Assembly: GCA_965220485.1 (NCBI GenBank)
Contig: OZ244832.1
Coordinates: 2,356,001-2,420,000, forward strand
Source of the DNA: Aldehydirespirator sp965220485
GTDB taxonomy: Bacteria; Actinomycetota; Acidimicrobiia; Acidimicrobiales; Aldehydirespiratoraceae
DNA: 64,000 nucleotides
Reading direction: 5' to 3'
Part shown: one piece after another, positions 36,023 through 44,606 of the stretch
How the letters are laid out: every line of letters starts with the position of its first letter
How positions within the stretch are numbered: the first letter of the stretch is position 1
The notes under the pieces: model-generated
Seen by the model: only the letters and a program-made list of their open reading frames with translations
The model's database searches: none
What the model was told of the DNA's origin: nothing
Position numbers and translations under genes: made by a program

Positions 36023-36331
36023 TCAGCAGTCGCTCAGAGCTGCCAGGGCGTTGCAGACCTCGTGGCTGCGAAGCCCGAGCGTGCCCATTCGACGAGTCAG
36101 CCATGCCTTGCGCACGGGCCGAAGGTTGTCGAACGATGCGACGCACGGTCTCGGCAGGCCCTCGTCGCGTCCCAATGGGATCTCAGTCGGAATGCCTCGC
36201 ACCGTGCCGGTGACCGGCGCCACGAGGACCGCTGCGAGCACTGGTATCGCCGCGTCGCGTGTCACAACCATGACCGGCCTGCGCATGTCCTCGGACTCGG
36301 CCCACCAGATCTCGCCGCGGGCGGGCGTCAC
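36023..36331 (-). CDS. mazF: MazF/PemK-type endoribonuclease toxin
   Basis: A 102-residue toxin of the MazF/PemK fold. It begins TPARGEIWWAE, has RRPVMVVTRDAAI and VAPVTGTVRGIPTEIPLG, and the conserved Ser/Thr-containing core ASFDNLRPVRKAWL. These are the standard family blocks, and the length is normal. MazF proteins cleave mRNA at short sequences. Its partner is the ribbon-helix-helix gene 49 bp upstream. GTG start at 36331. Confidence 0.88.
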   Translation of the reverse strand: MTPARGEIWWAESEDMRRPVMVVTRDAAIPVLAAVLVAPVTGTVRGIPTEIPLGRDEGLPRPCVASFDNLRPVRKAWLTRRMGTLGLRSHEVCNALAALSDC

Positions 36332-36380
36332 CGTGTCCTCTCAGCGCGCCTGGCCGGCCGTCTTTCGGCGTGGACCCGAG

Positions 36381-36629
36381 TCACCACGGCTCCTCGGCGA
36401 TCATTGCGGCTGCGGCGCTGTCAGCCCACGCAAGTTCCTCCTCAGTCTGAGGCATGCGCTCGTATCCCTCCACGATCGCCTCACCTATGCGACGGCGCCG
36501 TTCTGAGTCGATCCAGCGCTCAAGGGCGCTCCGAACCACGTCAGACCGCGAAGACGCCCGACCGGAGGCGACGAGCTCATCGACACCGGCAGCAAGTTCG
36601 TCGCTCACCCGTGTAACCAGTTGCACCAT
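36381..36629 (-). CDS. Ribbon-helix-helix (CopG/ParD-like) antitoxin
   Basis: An 82-residue protein with a V-Q-L-V-T-R-V strand and a helix-turn-helix segment GRASSRSDVVRSALERWID in the first 42 residues, followed by an acidic C-terminal tail (RMPQTEEELAWADSAAAAM) that should wrap the toxin. It precedes mazF by 49 bp on the same strand. Such antitoxins repress their own promoter; the AT-richer sequence just upstream of 36629 is the likely operator region. Confidence 0.83.
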   Translation of the reverse strand: MVQLVTRVSDELAAGVDELVASGRASSRSDVVRSALERWIDSERRRRIGEAIVEGYERMPQTEEELAWADSAAAAMIAEEPW

Positions 36630-36730
36630 GCAAACAGCATACCGCTACAGAATTCAGAACGCATTGCAAAGCTGGTGCCGACCACGGAGTCCAACCACTC
36701 CGATCAACGCATTCCGGACGGATCGTTCAG

Positions 36731-37702
36731 CTAGACCCGGCCTATTCGGCGGCCGTCCTCCACGAGGTTGATCTCCCAGATCACCTTGTCCAGAGCGTCG
36801 GCCGAGGTGATCGTGGGGAACCTCAGAGGGTGCTCGTCGGTCACGCAGGTGGGCAGCGGCGACAGGATCGTCCACGGCGCGGGATGGGCGAACTGAACGA
36901 CCGAGTAGCGGTCGCCGGTCTGGCCCTCGGCTGCGATCACCCGGTGGATTCCGGCGCCGATCACACCGTTGGTGAGGTGCTCGAGCATCATGCCGGTGTT
37001 GATGATGGCGCTGTCGGTGGGCGGGATGGCATCGACCCAGCCCCGGGCCGTCCGCACCTGCAGTCCCGGCGCGGTGGCCCTCGGCAGCATGGTGATGAGG
37101 TTGATGTCGCCGTGCTCGGCCGCCCACATGAAGCCCTCTGTGGGCGCGGTTTCCATGGGCGGGTAGTGGATGGCCCGGGTCAGGGTCGCGCCGTACTCGA
37201 GCATGACGTCGAAGAACTCCTCGTGGACTCCCAACCCGACGGCTATCACCTTCAGCACGCGGCGCTGGACGTCGAGCACGGACGCATGGAAGCCAAGCAG
37301 CAGTTCGGTGACTCCGGGCTGGTCGTCCTCGGGCAAGGTGGGCGGCCCGTAGCGGTGGGGGTAGCGCTGGCGCAGCGGATGGCCCGGCGGGGCCGGCTCG
37401 CCCCAGTTCAGCATCTCCTTGAGGTCGGGGATGTCGGAGATGGCCGCCGTCTCGGTCATCATCGGTGTGTAGCCGGTATGACCGTGGGCGCCGGCCACGA
37501 TGTAGCGGTCCTTGCGCTCCTGGGGCAGTTCGAAGAACGCCTCGAGCTGGCCGTAAGCCTCGTCGATCACACCCGCGCCGAGGTCGTGGGCCACGTACAC
37601 GAAGCCTGTGGCCAGGCTGCGCATCACCCCGTCCACCACTGCGGTCTGATCGGCCCGGCTACCCCGCTCGAAAGCCACCAAGTCGACGTCGAGTATCTCC
37701 AC
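36731..37702 (-). CDS. 2-oxoglutarate/Fe(II)-dependent oxygenase, isopenicillin N synthase-like
   Basis: A 323-residue non-haem iron oxygenase. Iron ligands are H197 and D199 (EHGDINLITML) and H253 (GIHRVIAAEG), and the cosubstrate-binding pair is R265/S267 (DRYSVVQFAHP). The N-terminal DIOX_N region has GFVYVAHDLG and FFELPQERKDRY. The family hydroxylates or desaturates small molecules; the substrate is unknown. The final ~30 codons occur twice more without the rest of the gene, at 32188-32290 and 33631-33727. It is divergent from nrdA. Confidence 0.88.
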   Translation of the reverse strand: MEILDVDLVAFERGSRADQTAVVDGVMRSLATGFVYVAHDLGAGVIDEAYGQLEAFFELPQERKDRYIVAGAHGHTGYTPMMTETAAISDIPDLKEMLNWGEPAPPGHPLRQRYPHRYGPPTLPEDDQPGVTELLLGFHASVLDVQRRVLKVIAVGLGVHEEFFDVMLEYGATLTRAIHYPPMETAPTEGFMWAAEHGDINLITMLPRATAPGLQVRTARGWVDAIPPTDSAIINTGMMLEHLTNGVIGAGIHRVIAAEGQTGDRYSVVQFAHPAPWTILSPLPTCVTDEHPLRFPTITSADALDKVIWEINLVEDGRRIGRV

Positions 37703-37767
37703 CCTCGTAACGCTAGTCGCGCGCCGCGATCAAGAAGCCCTGCTCAACGGGGTAGCCGGGGCGTGAT

Positions 37768-37797
37768 TTGACACGCGTGTAGTTACGGTGCTGTAAT
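37768..37797 (+). promoter_or_regulatory. Promoter of nrdAB with overlapping palindrome
   Basis: A -35 box TTGACA (37768-37773) and a -10 box TGTAAT (37792-37797) are separated by 18 bp. The perfect palindrome ACACGCGTGT (37771-37780) overlaps the -35 box and could be an operator, for instance for NrdR, which binds paired ACAC...GTGT-like boxes near ribonucleotide reductase promoters. A second box was not recognised. It lies about 90 bp before the nrdA start. Confidence 0.6.
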
Positions 37798-37884
37798 TCA
37801 GATTCCGAAGTTGTGGCCGGTCTTGAGCGGGATCCACAGCTGGCGGGGGATCCGCTGACCACCAGCAAGAGGAGGCGCACCGAC

Positions 37885-40320
37885 GTGACGATGATCCAGG
37901 ACCGGCTGACCACCGTCGCGGAGGTGCCTCCGGCAGCATCCGCTCCGACCACAATGCGCGTCCGCAAGCGCAACGGCAACCTCGAGCCAGTCGACGTCAA
38001 CAAGATCGTCCACGCGGTGGCCCGCGCCGCTGAGGGTTTGCTCGGCATTGATCCCCTGACCGTCAGCACCCGCACCATCGCCGCACTCGCCGACGGGGCC
38101 ACCACCCGCGAGCTCGACGAGTTGAGCATCCGCACCGCGGCCGGGCTCATCGTGGAGGAGCCCAACTACTCGAAGCTCGCGGCCCGCATGCTCGCCACCT
38201 ACATCGACAAGGAGGTCCGCAACCAGAACATCCCCTGGTTCTCCGAGGCGATGGAGACCGGTCGTCGACTCGGCCTGATCAGCGAGGACACCGCGGAGTT
38301 CGTGCGAGCCAACTCCCCTGCCCTCAACGCGGCCATCGACTCGGGCCGCGACCGCAACTTCGAGTTCTTCGGCCTGCGCACCGTGTACGACCGCTACCTG
38401 CTGCGCCACCCCGACACCCGCCTGGTGATCGAGACCCCGCAGTACTTCTTCCTGCGAGTCGCCTGCGGGCTGAGCACGAACCCCGACGAGGCCATCCGCT
38501 TCTACGACCTGATCTCGTCTCTGGCCTACCTGCCGTCGAGCCCCACCCTGTTCAACTCGGGCACGATGCACCCGCAGATGTCGAGCTGCTACCTGCTCGA
38601 CTCTCCCGAGGACTCCCTGGAGGGCATCTACCGGCGCTACACCGACATCGCCCGGCTCTCGAAGTACGCGGGCGGCATCGGCGTCGGCTGGCACCGCGTC
38701 CGCTCCAAGGGATCGCTGATCCGGGGCACCAACGGGCTGTCCAACGGCATCGTCCCCTGGCTCAAGACCCTGGACTCCTCGGTGGCCGCCGTCAACCAGG
38801 GCGGCCGGCGCAAGGGCGCGGCGTGCGTCTACCTGGAGACCTGGCACGCCGACATCGAGCAGTTCCTGGAGCTGCGCGACAACACCGGCGACCACGCCCG
38901 GCGCACCCACAACATCAACCTCGCCAACTGGGTGCCCGACCTCTTCATGGAGCGGGTGGAGAAGGACTGGCAGTGGAGCCTGTTCGACCCCAAGAAGGTG
39001 CCGGAGCTCACCGACACCTACGGCGACGAGTTCCGGGCGATCTACGAACAGGCCGAGGCAGACGGGCGCTTCGAGCGCCAGGTTCCGGCCCGCCAGCTCT
39101 ACACCCGCATGATGCGGACCCTGGCCGAGACCGGCAACGGCTGGATGACGTTCAAGGACGCCTCCAACGCCAAGTGCAACCAGACCGGCCCCGGATCTGC
39201 GGGCGATGCCAACGCCAGGGACCGGGTGGTGCACCTGTCCAATCTTTGCACCGAGATCATCGAGGTGACCAGCGCAACAGAGACCGCTGTCTGCAACCTC
39301 GGCTCGGTCAACCTCGGCGCGTTCATTCAGCGGGCGACGGCCGCCTCCAACGGCAGCGCCCCGGCGGGCTTCGAGTTCGAGCGGCTCGGAGAAGTCGTGC
39401 GGCTGGTGGTCGGCTTCCTCGACCGCGTCATCGACATCAACTACTACCCGACCGACGAGTCTGAGGCCTCCAACCAGCGCTGGCGCCCAGTGGGCCTGGG
39501 TCTCATGGGCCTACAGGACGTGTTCTTCAAGCTGGATCTGGCCTTCGACTCCGTCGAGGCCCGCACCCTCAGCCGCCGTATCTCAGAGGAGATCTACTTC
39601 AACGCCCTGTGGGCTTCCACCACCTTGGCCGAGGCCAACGGAGCCCACCCCGGCTTCGCTGAGACCCGGGCCGCGACCGGCGATCTGCAGTTCGACCTGT
39701 GGGACGCCGAGCCGACCGACCCCGAGCGCTGGGCGCCGCTGCGCGAGCGGATCGCGAAGCACGGGCTGCGCAACTCGCTGCTGATCGCGATCGCCCCGAC
39801 GGCCACCATCGCCGCCATCGCCGGCTGCTACGAGTGCACGGAGCCCCAGGTGTCGAACCTGTTCAAGCGCGAGACCCTCTCAGGCGAGTTCATGCAGGTC
39901 AACCGCTACCTGGTGGCCGAACTCAAGGCCCGGGGCCTGTGGGACGACAAGATGGTCGCCGACGTCAAGAAGGCCGAGGGCTCCATCCAGACCATCGGGC
40001 GCATCCCCGAGGACCTGCGAGCCGTCTATCGCACCGCCTGGGAGATCCCGCAGCGCTCCCTCATCGAGATGGCCGCCGACCGGGGCGCCTTCATCGACCA
40101 GAGCCAGTCGCTCAACCTGTTCATGGAGTCCCCGACCATCGGGAAGCTGTCATCGATGTACATGCACGCGTGGAAGCAGGGCCTCAAGACCACCTACTAC
40201 CTGCGGTCGCGGCCGGCGACGCGCATCAACCAGACCACCACCAGCGGCGCCGACGCCGACGCGGAGGCCGCCGCGGCCTGTTCCTTGGAGAACCCCGAGA
40301 CCTGCGAGGCGTGCGACTGA
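37885..40320 (+). CDS. nrdA: Ribonucleoside-diphosphate reductase alpha subunit (class I)
   Basis: An 811-residue large subunit that reduces ribonucleotides to deoxyribonucleotides. An N-terminal ATP cone begins MRVRKRNGNLEPVDVNKIV. Catalytic features follow: the thiol pair region SSCYLLD, the glycyl/thiyl loop CNLGSVNL with the active-site Cys-Asn, TGNGWMTFKD, and a C-terminal tail with Cys residues (CSLENPETCEACD) for thioredoxin exchange. The GTG at 37885 is preferred because AGAGGAGG lies 10 bp upstream; an earlier ATG at 37813 would add 24 unusual residues. It overlaps nrdB by one base (TGATG), so they are co-translated. Confidence 0.93.
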   Translation: MTMIQDRLTTVAEVPPAASAPTTMRVRKRNGNLEPVDVNKIVHAVARAAEGLLGIDPLTVSTRTIAALADGATTRELDELSIRTAAGLIVEEPNYSKLAARMLATYIDKEVRNQNIPWFSEAMETGRRLGLISEDTAEFVRANSPALNAAIDSGRDRNFEFFGLRTVYDRYLLRHPDTRLVIETPQYFFLRVACGLSTNPDEAIRFYDLISSLAYLPSSPTLFNSGTMHPQMSSCYLLDSPEDSLEGIYRRYTDIARLSKYAGGIGVGWHRVRSKGSLIRGTNGLSNGIVPWLKTLDSSVAAVNQGGRRKGAACVYLETWHADIEQFLELRDNTGDHARRTHNINLANWVPDLFMERVEKDWQWSLFDPKKVPELTDTYGDEFRAIYEQAEADGRFERQVPARQLYTRMMRTLAETGNGWMTFKDASNAKCNQTGPGSAGDANARDRVVHLSNLCTEIIEVTSATETAVCNLGSVNLGAFIQRATAASNGSAPAGFEFERLGEVVRLVVGFLDRVIDINYYPTDESEASNQRWRPVGLGLMGLQDVFFKLDLAFDSVEARTLSRRISEEIYFNALWASTTLAEANGAHPGFAETRAATGDLQFDLWDAEPTDPERWAPLRERIAKHGLRNSLLIAIAPTATIAAIAGCYECTEPQVSNLFKRETLSGEFMQVNRYLVAELKARGLWDDKMVADVKKAEGSIQTIGRIPEDLRAVYRTAWEIPQRSLIEMAADRGAFIDQSQSLNLFMESPTIGKLSSMYMHAWKQGLKTTYYLRSRPATRINQTTTSGADADAEAAAACSLENPETCEACD

Positions 40321-41459
40321 TGGCCATCACCGACCTCTCTGTCGATTCTGTCGATCTCCCGGGCCGGGACTCCGCCGTCCCCGCCCCTCCCGCAGGCTTC
40401 CAGCCTGACTCGGAGGCCGAGCCCCGGCCCGGGAAGCCCACGCCAGGCATTCCTGCCAGGTCCAACATCTTGGATCCGGGCTTCGACCTCACGCTGCGGC
40501 CCATGCGCTATCCGCAGTTCTTCGAGATGTACCGCGACGCGATCAAGAACACCTGGACGGTCGACGAGATCGACTTCTCCGACGATCTGGTGGACTTGGA
40601 CCGCAAGCTCATGCCGGCCGAGAAGCATCTGATACGCCGGCTGGTGGCCTTCTTCGCCACCGGCGACTCGATCGTGGCCAACAACCTGGTCCTCAACCTC
40701 TACGAGCACATCAACGCGCCCGAGGCCCGGATGTACCTGTCGCGCCAGCTCTTCGAGGAGGCGCTGCACGTGCAGTTCTACTTGAACCTGCTCGACAACT
40801 ACATCCCCGACCACGACGAGCGGTGCGAGGCGTTCGCGGCCATCGAGAACATCCCGTCGATACGGGCCAAGGCCGAGTTCTGCTTCAAGTGGATGGACTC
40901 CGTCGGCGACGGACCGCTGCGCACCGCGGACGACCGGCGGCGGTTCCTGTTGAACCTGGTCTGCTTCGCGGCGTGCATCGAGGGCCTTTTCTTCTTCGCC
41001 GCTTTCGCGTACGTGTACTTCCTGCGGTCCAAGGGCCTGCTCAACGGGCTGGCCGCCGGCACCAACTGGGTGTTCCGCGACGAGTCGATGCACATGAACT
41101 TCGCCTTCGAGGTGATCCGCACGGTGCGGCGCGAGGAGCCCGAGTTGTTCGACGAGGAGCTGGGCCGGCGGATCAGCGACATGCTGGCCGAAGCGGTGGA
41201 CGCTGAGCACCAGTTCGCCGCGGATCTGCTCGGCGAGGGTGTGCCGGGCATGTCGGTGGCCGACACGCGGTCCTACCTCGAGTACGTGGCCGACCAGAGG
41301 TTGATGCAGCTCGGGTTGCGGAGGCGCTTCGGCAGCCGCAACCCGTTCTCGTTCATGGAGTTGCAGGACGTGCAGGAGCTGTCCAACTTCTTCGAGCGCA
41401 CTGTGTCCGCCTACCAGGTGGGCGTTGAGGGCGAGGTCGCCTTCGACGAGGACTTCTAG
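40320..41459 (+). CDS. nrdB: Ribonucleoside-diphosphate reductase beta subunit (class I)
   Basis: A 379-residue small subunit that houses the di-iron centre and radical for NrdA. Ligands are visible in DEIDFSDD, in EEALHVQFY (Glu, His and, three residues further, Tyr at the E. coli Y122 position), in CIEGLFFF and in FRDESMHMNF (Glu, His). The retained Tyr indicates a normal tyrosyl radical enzyme. The first ~45 residues are Pro/Glu rich and probably disordered. No nrdI or nrdH gene accompanies it, in keeping with class Ia rather than Ib. Confidence 0.93.
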   Translation: MAITDLSVDSVDLPGRDSAVPAPPAGFQPDSEAEPRPGKPTPGIPARSNILDPGFDLTLRPMRYPQFFEMYRDAIKNTWTVDEIDFSDDLVDLDRKLMPAEKHLIRRLVAFFATGDSIVANNLVLNLYEHINAPEARMYLSRQLFEEALHVQFYLNLLDNYIPDHDERCEAFAAIENIPSIRAKAEFCFKWMDSVGDGPLRTADDRRRFLLNLVCFAACIEGLFFFAAFAYVYFLRSKGLLNGLAAGTNWVFRDESMHMNFAFEVIRTVRREEPELFDEELGRRISDMLAEAVDAEHQFAADLLGEGVPGMSVADTRSYLEYVADQRLMQLGLRRRFGSRNPFSFMELQDVQELSNFFERTVSAYQVGVEGEVAFDEDF

Positions 41460-41480
41460 AGCCGGCCCCGTCTTTGCCGC

Positions 41481-41528
41481 AGTTCGTTTTGCCCCACAAT
41501 CGCGGAGTTCGTTTGCCCGCAATCGCGG
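41481..41528. repeat. Two adjacent direct repeats of about 24 bp
   Basis: AGTTCGTTTTGCCCCACAAT plus CGCGG (41481-41505) is followed at once by AGTTCGTTTGCCCGCAATCG plus CGG (41506-41528), differing by a two-base gap and one change. They lie between nrdB and the GPP34 gene, 23 bp before the latter's ATG, and could be repressor sites or a slippage duplication. Confidence 0.7.
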
Positions 41529-41550
41529 ATGATGTGATACACAGAGTTCC

Positions 41551-42204
41551 ATGTTGAGATTCGCCGAGGAGATCGTCCTGCTGTTGCTGCGGGACGACGA
41601 CGGGAAGTTCGTGACAGTGCCGGCCACCTCACTGCAACACGCTCTGGCCGGAGCGGTGCTGATGGACCTGGCCCTGGAGAACCGGATCGACACCGACCCC
41701 GAGAACCTGGTCCTGATCGACTCCACTCCGGTCGGAGACAGCCTGCTGGATCCGACGCTGGCCCAAATCGCGGCCGGCGAGCAGCGAGACGCCCGCTACT
41801 GGGTGGAGCAGACGGCCAGGCAGGCAGAAGACATCCGCGAGGAGGCACTGGCCCGCTTGGTCGAGCGCGGCATCCTGGAGCGCCATGAGAACCGGTTCCT
41901 GTGGGTGTTCCAGTCCCGGCGCTACCCGATGATCGACGGCACGGTCGAGCGCGAGGTGAAGCTGCGGATCATGGGCGTGCTGCTCAGCGACGAGATCCCC
42001 GACCCGCGCGACATCGTGATCATCTGCCTCGCGGACGCCTGCGGCATACTGCGCCAGCTTCTGCCGAGGCGGGAGCTGGACCGGGTGCGCGACCGCATCG
42101 AGCAGGTCCGAAAGCTGGACCTGATAGGTCAGGCCATGGCCCAAGCGATTCACGACATGGAGGTCTGGCTGGCCGCCAGCCGAATAGAGGGCCGCATCTT
42201 CTAG
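41551..42204 (+). CDS. GPP34 (GOLPH3-like) family phosphoprotein
   Basis: A 217-residue protein of the GPP34 family. The N-terminal L-R-F-A-E-E-I-V-L-L-L-L-R-D, the LQHALAGAVLMDLALENRID helix and the C-terminal DLIGQAMAQAIHDMEVWLAA are typical. Bacterial members are common in actinobacteria and are thought to bind phosphoinositide-like or anionic lipids at membranes, as GOLPH3 does in eukaryotes; the bacterial role is not settled. Full length, single gene, 91 bp after nrdB. Confidence 0.85.
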   Translation: MLRFAEEIVLLLLRDDDGKFVTVPATSLQHALAGAVLMDLALENRIDTDPENLVLIDSTPVGDSLLDPTLAQIAAGEQRDARYWVEQTARQAEDIREEALARLVERGILERHENRFLWVFQSRRYPMIDGTVEREVKLRIMGVLLSDEIPDPRDIVIICLADACGILRQLLPRRELDRVRDRIEQVRKLDLIGQAMAQAIHDMEVWLAASRIEGRIF

Positions 42205-42245
42205 CCGCCTCAGGGTTCAAGCCGAGGGTGTGGCTGCGAGCCCGC

Positions 42246-42458
42246 GCCACCCCTCTTGTGTCCCCGGCTTTCCCGGGGACTCTGCCCCGAGCAGCTTCAG
42301 TGAGAGGCCAACAAGGAGCACGCGATACGACGGGAGTACGAGGACGACACTCCATTCTGAGCGCGAGCAGGGGGGTGGCACCTCGCGGATGCCACCCCCC
42401 TTGTGTGGTTTACCCAAGCAGCTTCAGTGAGAGGCCGACAAGGGCGTACAAGATGACG
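42246..42458 (-). repeat. Tandem repeat of a small membrane-protein 3' end with hairpins
   Basis: Two units about 127 bp apart (42246-42330 and 42391-42458) share AGCAGCTTCAGTGAGAGGCC and GCCACCCC-CTTGTGT. On the minus strand each encodes the peptide V-G-L-S-L-K-L-L-G; in the right unit it is preceded by a hydrophobic run (LGLLGIVILYAL) and followed by TAA at 42412-42410. The left unit has lost the stop and gained a GTCCCCGG/CCGGGGAC hairpin. No credible start codon with a ribosome binding site was found, so these look like remnants of a small membrane-protein gene. Confidence 0.6.
42370..42400 (-). terminator. Strong hairpin downstream of the small peptide frame
   Basis: The stem GGGGGGTGGCA / TGCCACCCCCC with a 9-base loop is perfect over 11 pairs. 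On the plus strand it is followed by TTGTGTGGTTT; on the minus strand it comes 10 bp after the TAA of the hydrophobic peptide frame. It probably works as a terminator for that strand or for GPP34 transcription. Confidence 0.6.
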
Positions 42459-43140
42459 ATACCAAGCAGCCCGAGAGCGCGCAATCCACGCCCCTTCCGG
42501 TACGACCCGTCGACAGTACAAGCGCTCCGGCGCGCAATCTCGCCAGAACGGTACGCTACGTATCTGGGGCTTGCGTCCGGCGACAGGCACCAGGCCCTTC
42601 AGTTCTACGTCCGCAATGCAGCAGTCGGAGCTGCCTTCCATGGGCCGCTTCAAGCGCTCGAAGTCACACTACGTAACGCGATGCATGACGCAATGACGGC
42701 GTCGTACAACAGGTTCTGGTTCGACGGACCGCTGATCAGGGATGCCGAGCGCGAGGCCATCGGCAAGGCCACGAAATCGCTTCAGCGCGAAGGTAAGCCT
42801 CGCACGCCTGGCGATGTGGTCGCGGCGCTCAATCTCGGCTTTTGGGTGGCGTTGTTCAAGAGGAAGTACGACGCGACGCTGTGGCGGACCGTACTGCAAT
42901 CAATCGTTCAACCCAACTCCACCCCGTTTCGACCTGCACGAGCAGCTCGGCAGATTGAGGACGCTGCGAAATCGCATCGTCCATCATAAGCCCATCCTTC
43001 AGCGGAACCTGCATGCAGACCACGATGGGATTCTGTGGACTCTCAACATGCTCTCCGCGGAGACGGCGACGTGGGTTGAGTACCACAGCCGTGTCCAAGA
43101 TGAGCTGGCGCGGTCGAGCCACACTATCGGCCGGTTCTAG
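42453..43140 (+). pseudogene. Abi-like (Abi_2/AbiD-AbiF type) gene with a frameshift
   Basis: The first frame (ATG 42453 to 42989) has the Abi_2 features ISPERYATYLGLASGDRHQA, then HGPLQALEVTLRNAMHDAM and LNLGFWVALF. The expected C-terminal motif RTLRNRIVHHKPI lies in the next frame (ending 43140), so a one-base shift near 42895-42925 separates them. RNxxxHH-type motifs like this resemble the HEPN nuclease site RxxxxH seen in Abi proteins. Corrected, the product would have about 228 residues. It may be a true decay of an abortive-infection gene or a sequencing error. Its 3' end meets the convergent aldehyde dehydrogenase gene. Confidence 0.75.
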
Positions 43141-44606
43141 TGCTGGGCGGTGGTGTTGTCGGCGAGGATCAGGGTCTTCAGGTCGCTGTGGAAGTCGAGG
43201 GCGTGGTCGCCGCCCTCGCGGCCTATGCCGGACAGGCCGCAGCCGCCGAAGGGGGCGGCCAGGTCGCGCACCAGGAAGGTGTTGGTCCACACGATCCCGG
43301 CCCGAACCGCGGCGCCGACCCGCTCGGCTCGGTCGGACGAGCCGGTGTAGACGATGGCGGACAGGCCGTATCGGGTGGAGTTGGCCAGTTCCACGGCCTC
43401 AGCCTCGGTTGTGAATGTCTGCATGGTCAGCGCCGGGCCGAAGACCTCTCGCTGGACGATCTCGGAGTCATTGGAGGCGGGCTCGATCAGCGTGGGCTCG
43501 TAGTGGAGGGAGCCGGCGCGGCGGTGGCCGCCCCAGACGATTGTGTCGCCAGCGGCCCGAGCTCGGTCCACAAACGCCTCGACCCTGGCCAGATGGTCGG
43601 GGTGGACCATCGGGGCGATAGTGGTGGCGTCGTCGCGGCTGTCACCCAGCACGTGGGACTCGGTGCGGGCCCGCAGTGCCTGCAGGAAGGCGTCGCGGAC
43701 CGACGCCTCCACCAGCAGGCGGGTGCCGGCCAGGCACACCTGGCCCGAGTCCTCGTATTGGGCCGCGGCCTGCTTGGCGGCCGCTTCCAAATCGCAATCG
43801 GCAAACACGATCAACGGACCCTTGCCACCGAGCTCGGCCGTGAACGGCACGATGTTGGACGCCGCAGCCGCGCCGATGCGGCGGGCCGTCTCCGGCGAGC
43901 CGGTGAAACTGATCCGCCGCACCCGCGGGTCGGCGGTGAGGGCCGCGCCCACCTCGGACCCGATGCCCTGCACCAGGTTGAACGCTCCCGGAGGCAAGCC
44001 AGCCTCCACTGTCAGGTCCGCCAGCAATGACGCCGACAGCGGCGACCACTCCGCCGGCTTGAGCACCACGCTGTTGCCCGCGGCCAGCGCCGGGGCCACC
44101 TTCCAGGTGGCCAGCATGAACGGCGCGTTCCACGGCGTGATCACCACCGCCGGTCCGGCCGGCATGCGCTGCACCGCGTGGATGGTGCCCCGCGCCGGCC
44201 AGCGGGCCTCGGCGTGGGCCTCGGCCATGTCCGCGTAGAAGCGGAAGTTGAGCGCGCCCCTAGCCACCAGCCGCTCGCGCATAGAACGGTGCAGGAAGCC
44301 CATGTCGAGCGTCTCGACCATGGCGATGTCGTCGTTGCGGGCCTCGATCAAGTCGGCAAGCCGGCGCAGAGCTGCGGCCCGGTCCGCCACCGGCAGCGCG
44401 CTCCATGCGCCGAAGCCGTCGACCGCGGCGGCCACCGCCTGATCGGCCGTGGACGCGTCGCCCCGGGTCACGTCGGCGAGCTTGTGGTCCCAGTCGAGAG
44501 GCGAACGGCATTCGAAGGTGGCCGACGACGCGACTCGCTCGCCGCCGATCAGATGATCGACACTGACCTCCACCCCGCCGACCTCGACGCGCGGCGAGAC
44601 CGGCAT
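43137..44606 (-). CDS. Aldehyde dehydrogenase, HpaE-like candidate
   Basis: A 489-residue NAD(P)-dependent aldehyde dehydrogenase. The catalytic Glu is in ELGGKGPLIVF, the nucleophile Cys in EDSGQVCLAGTRLL, and the cofactor segments are ITPWNAPFML, VLKPAEWSP and ISFTGSPETARRIG. Its start overlaps the stop of the FAH-family gene (TGATG), so they are co-translated. Together with that gene it resembles 5-carboxymethyl-2-hydroxymuconate semialdehyde dehydrogenase of homoprotocatechuate degradation, but substrate is inferred from neighbours only. It is the last gene of the operon that begins at 50414. Confidence 0.85.
   Translation of the reverse strand: MPVSPRVEVGGVEVSVDHLIGGERVASSATFECRSPLDWDHKLADVTRGDASTADQAVAAAVDGFGAWSALPVADRAAALRRLADLIEARNDDIAMVETLDMGFLHRSMRERLVARGALNFRFYADMAEAHAEARWPARGTIHAVQRMPAGPAVVITPWNAPFMLATWKVAPALAAGNSVVLKPAEWSPLSASLLADLTVEAGLPPGAFNLVQGIGSEVGAALTADPRVRRISFTGSPETARRIGAAAASNIVPFTAELGGKGPLIVFADCDLEAAAKQAAAQYEDSGQVCLAGTRLLVEASVRDAFLQALRARTESHVLGDSRDDATTIAPMVHPDHLARVEAFVDRARAAGDTIVWGGHRRAGSLHYEPTLIEPASNDSEIVQREVFGPALTMQTFTTEAEAVELANSTRYGLSAIVYTGSSDRAERVGAAVRAGIVWTNTFLVRDLAAPFGGCGLSGIGREGGDHALDFHSDLKTLILADNTTAQH

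Noticed and set aside
42410..42552. Small membrane protein gene on the minus strand ending at 42410
   Set aside because: The C-terminal half is convincingly hydrophobic and followed by a hairpin, but no start codon with a ribosome binding site was found and the frame lies opposite the Abi-like gene, so it is listed only as a repeat relic.
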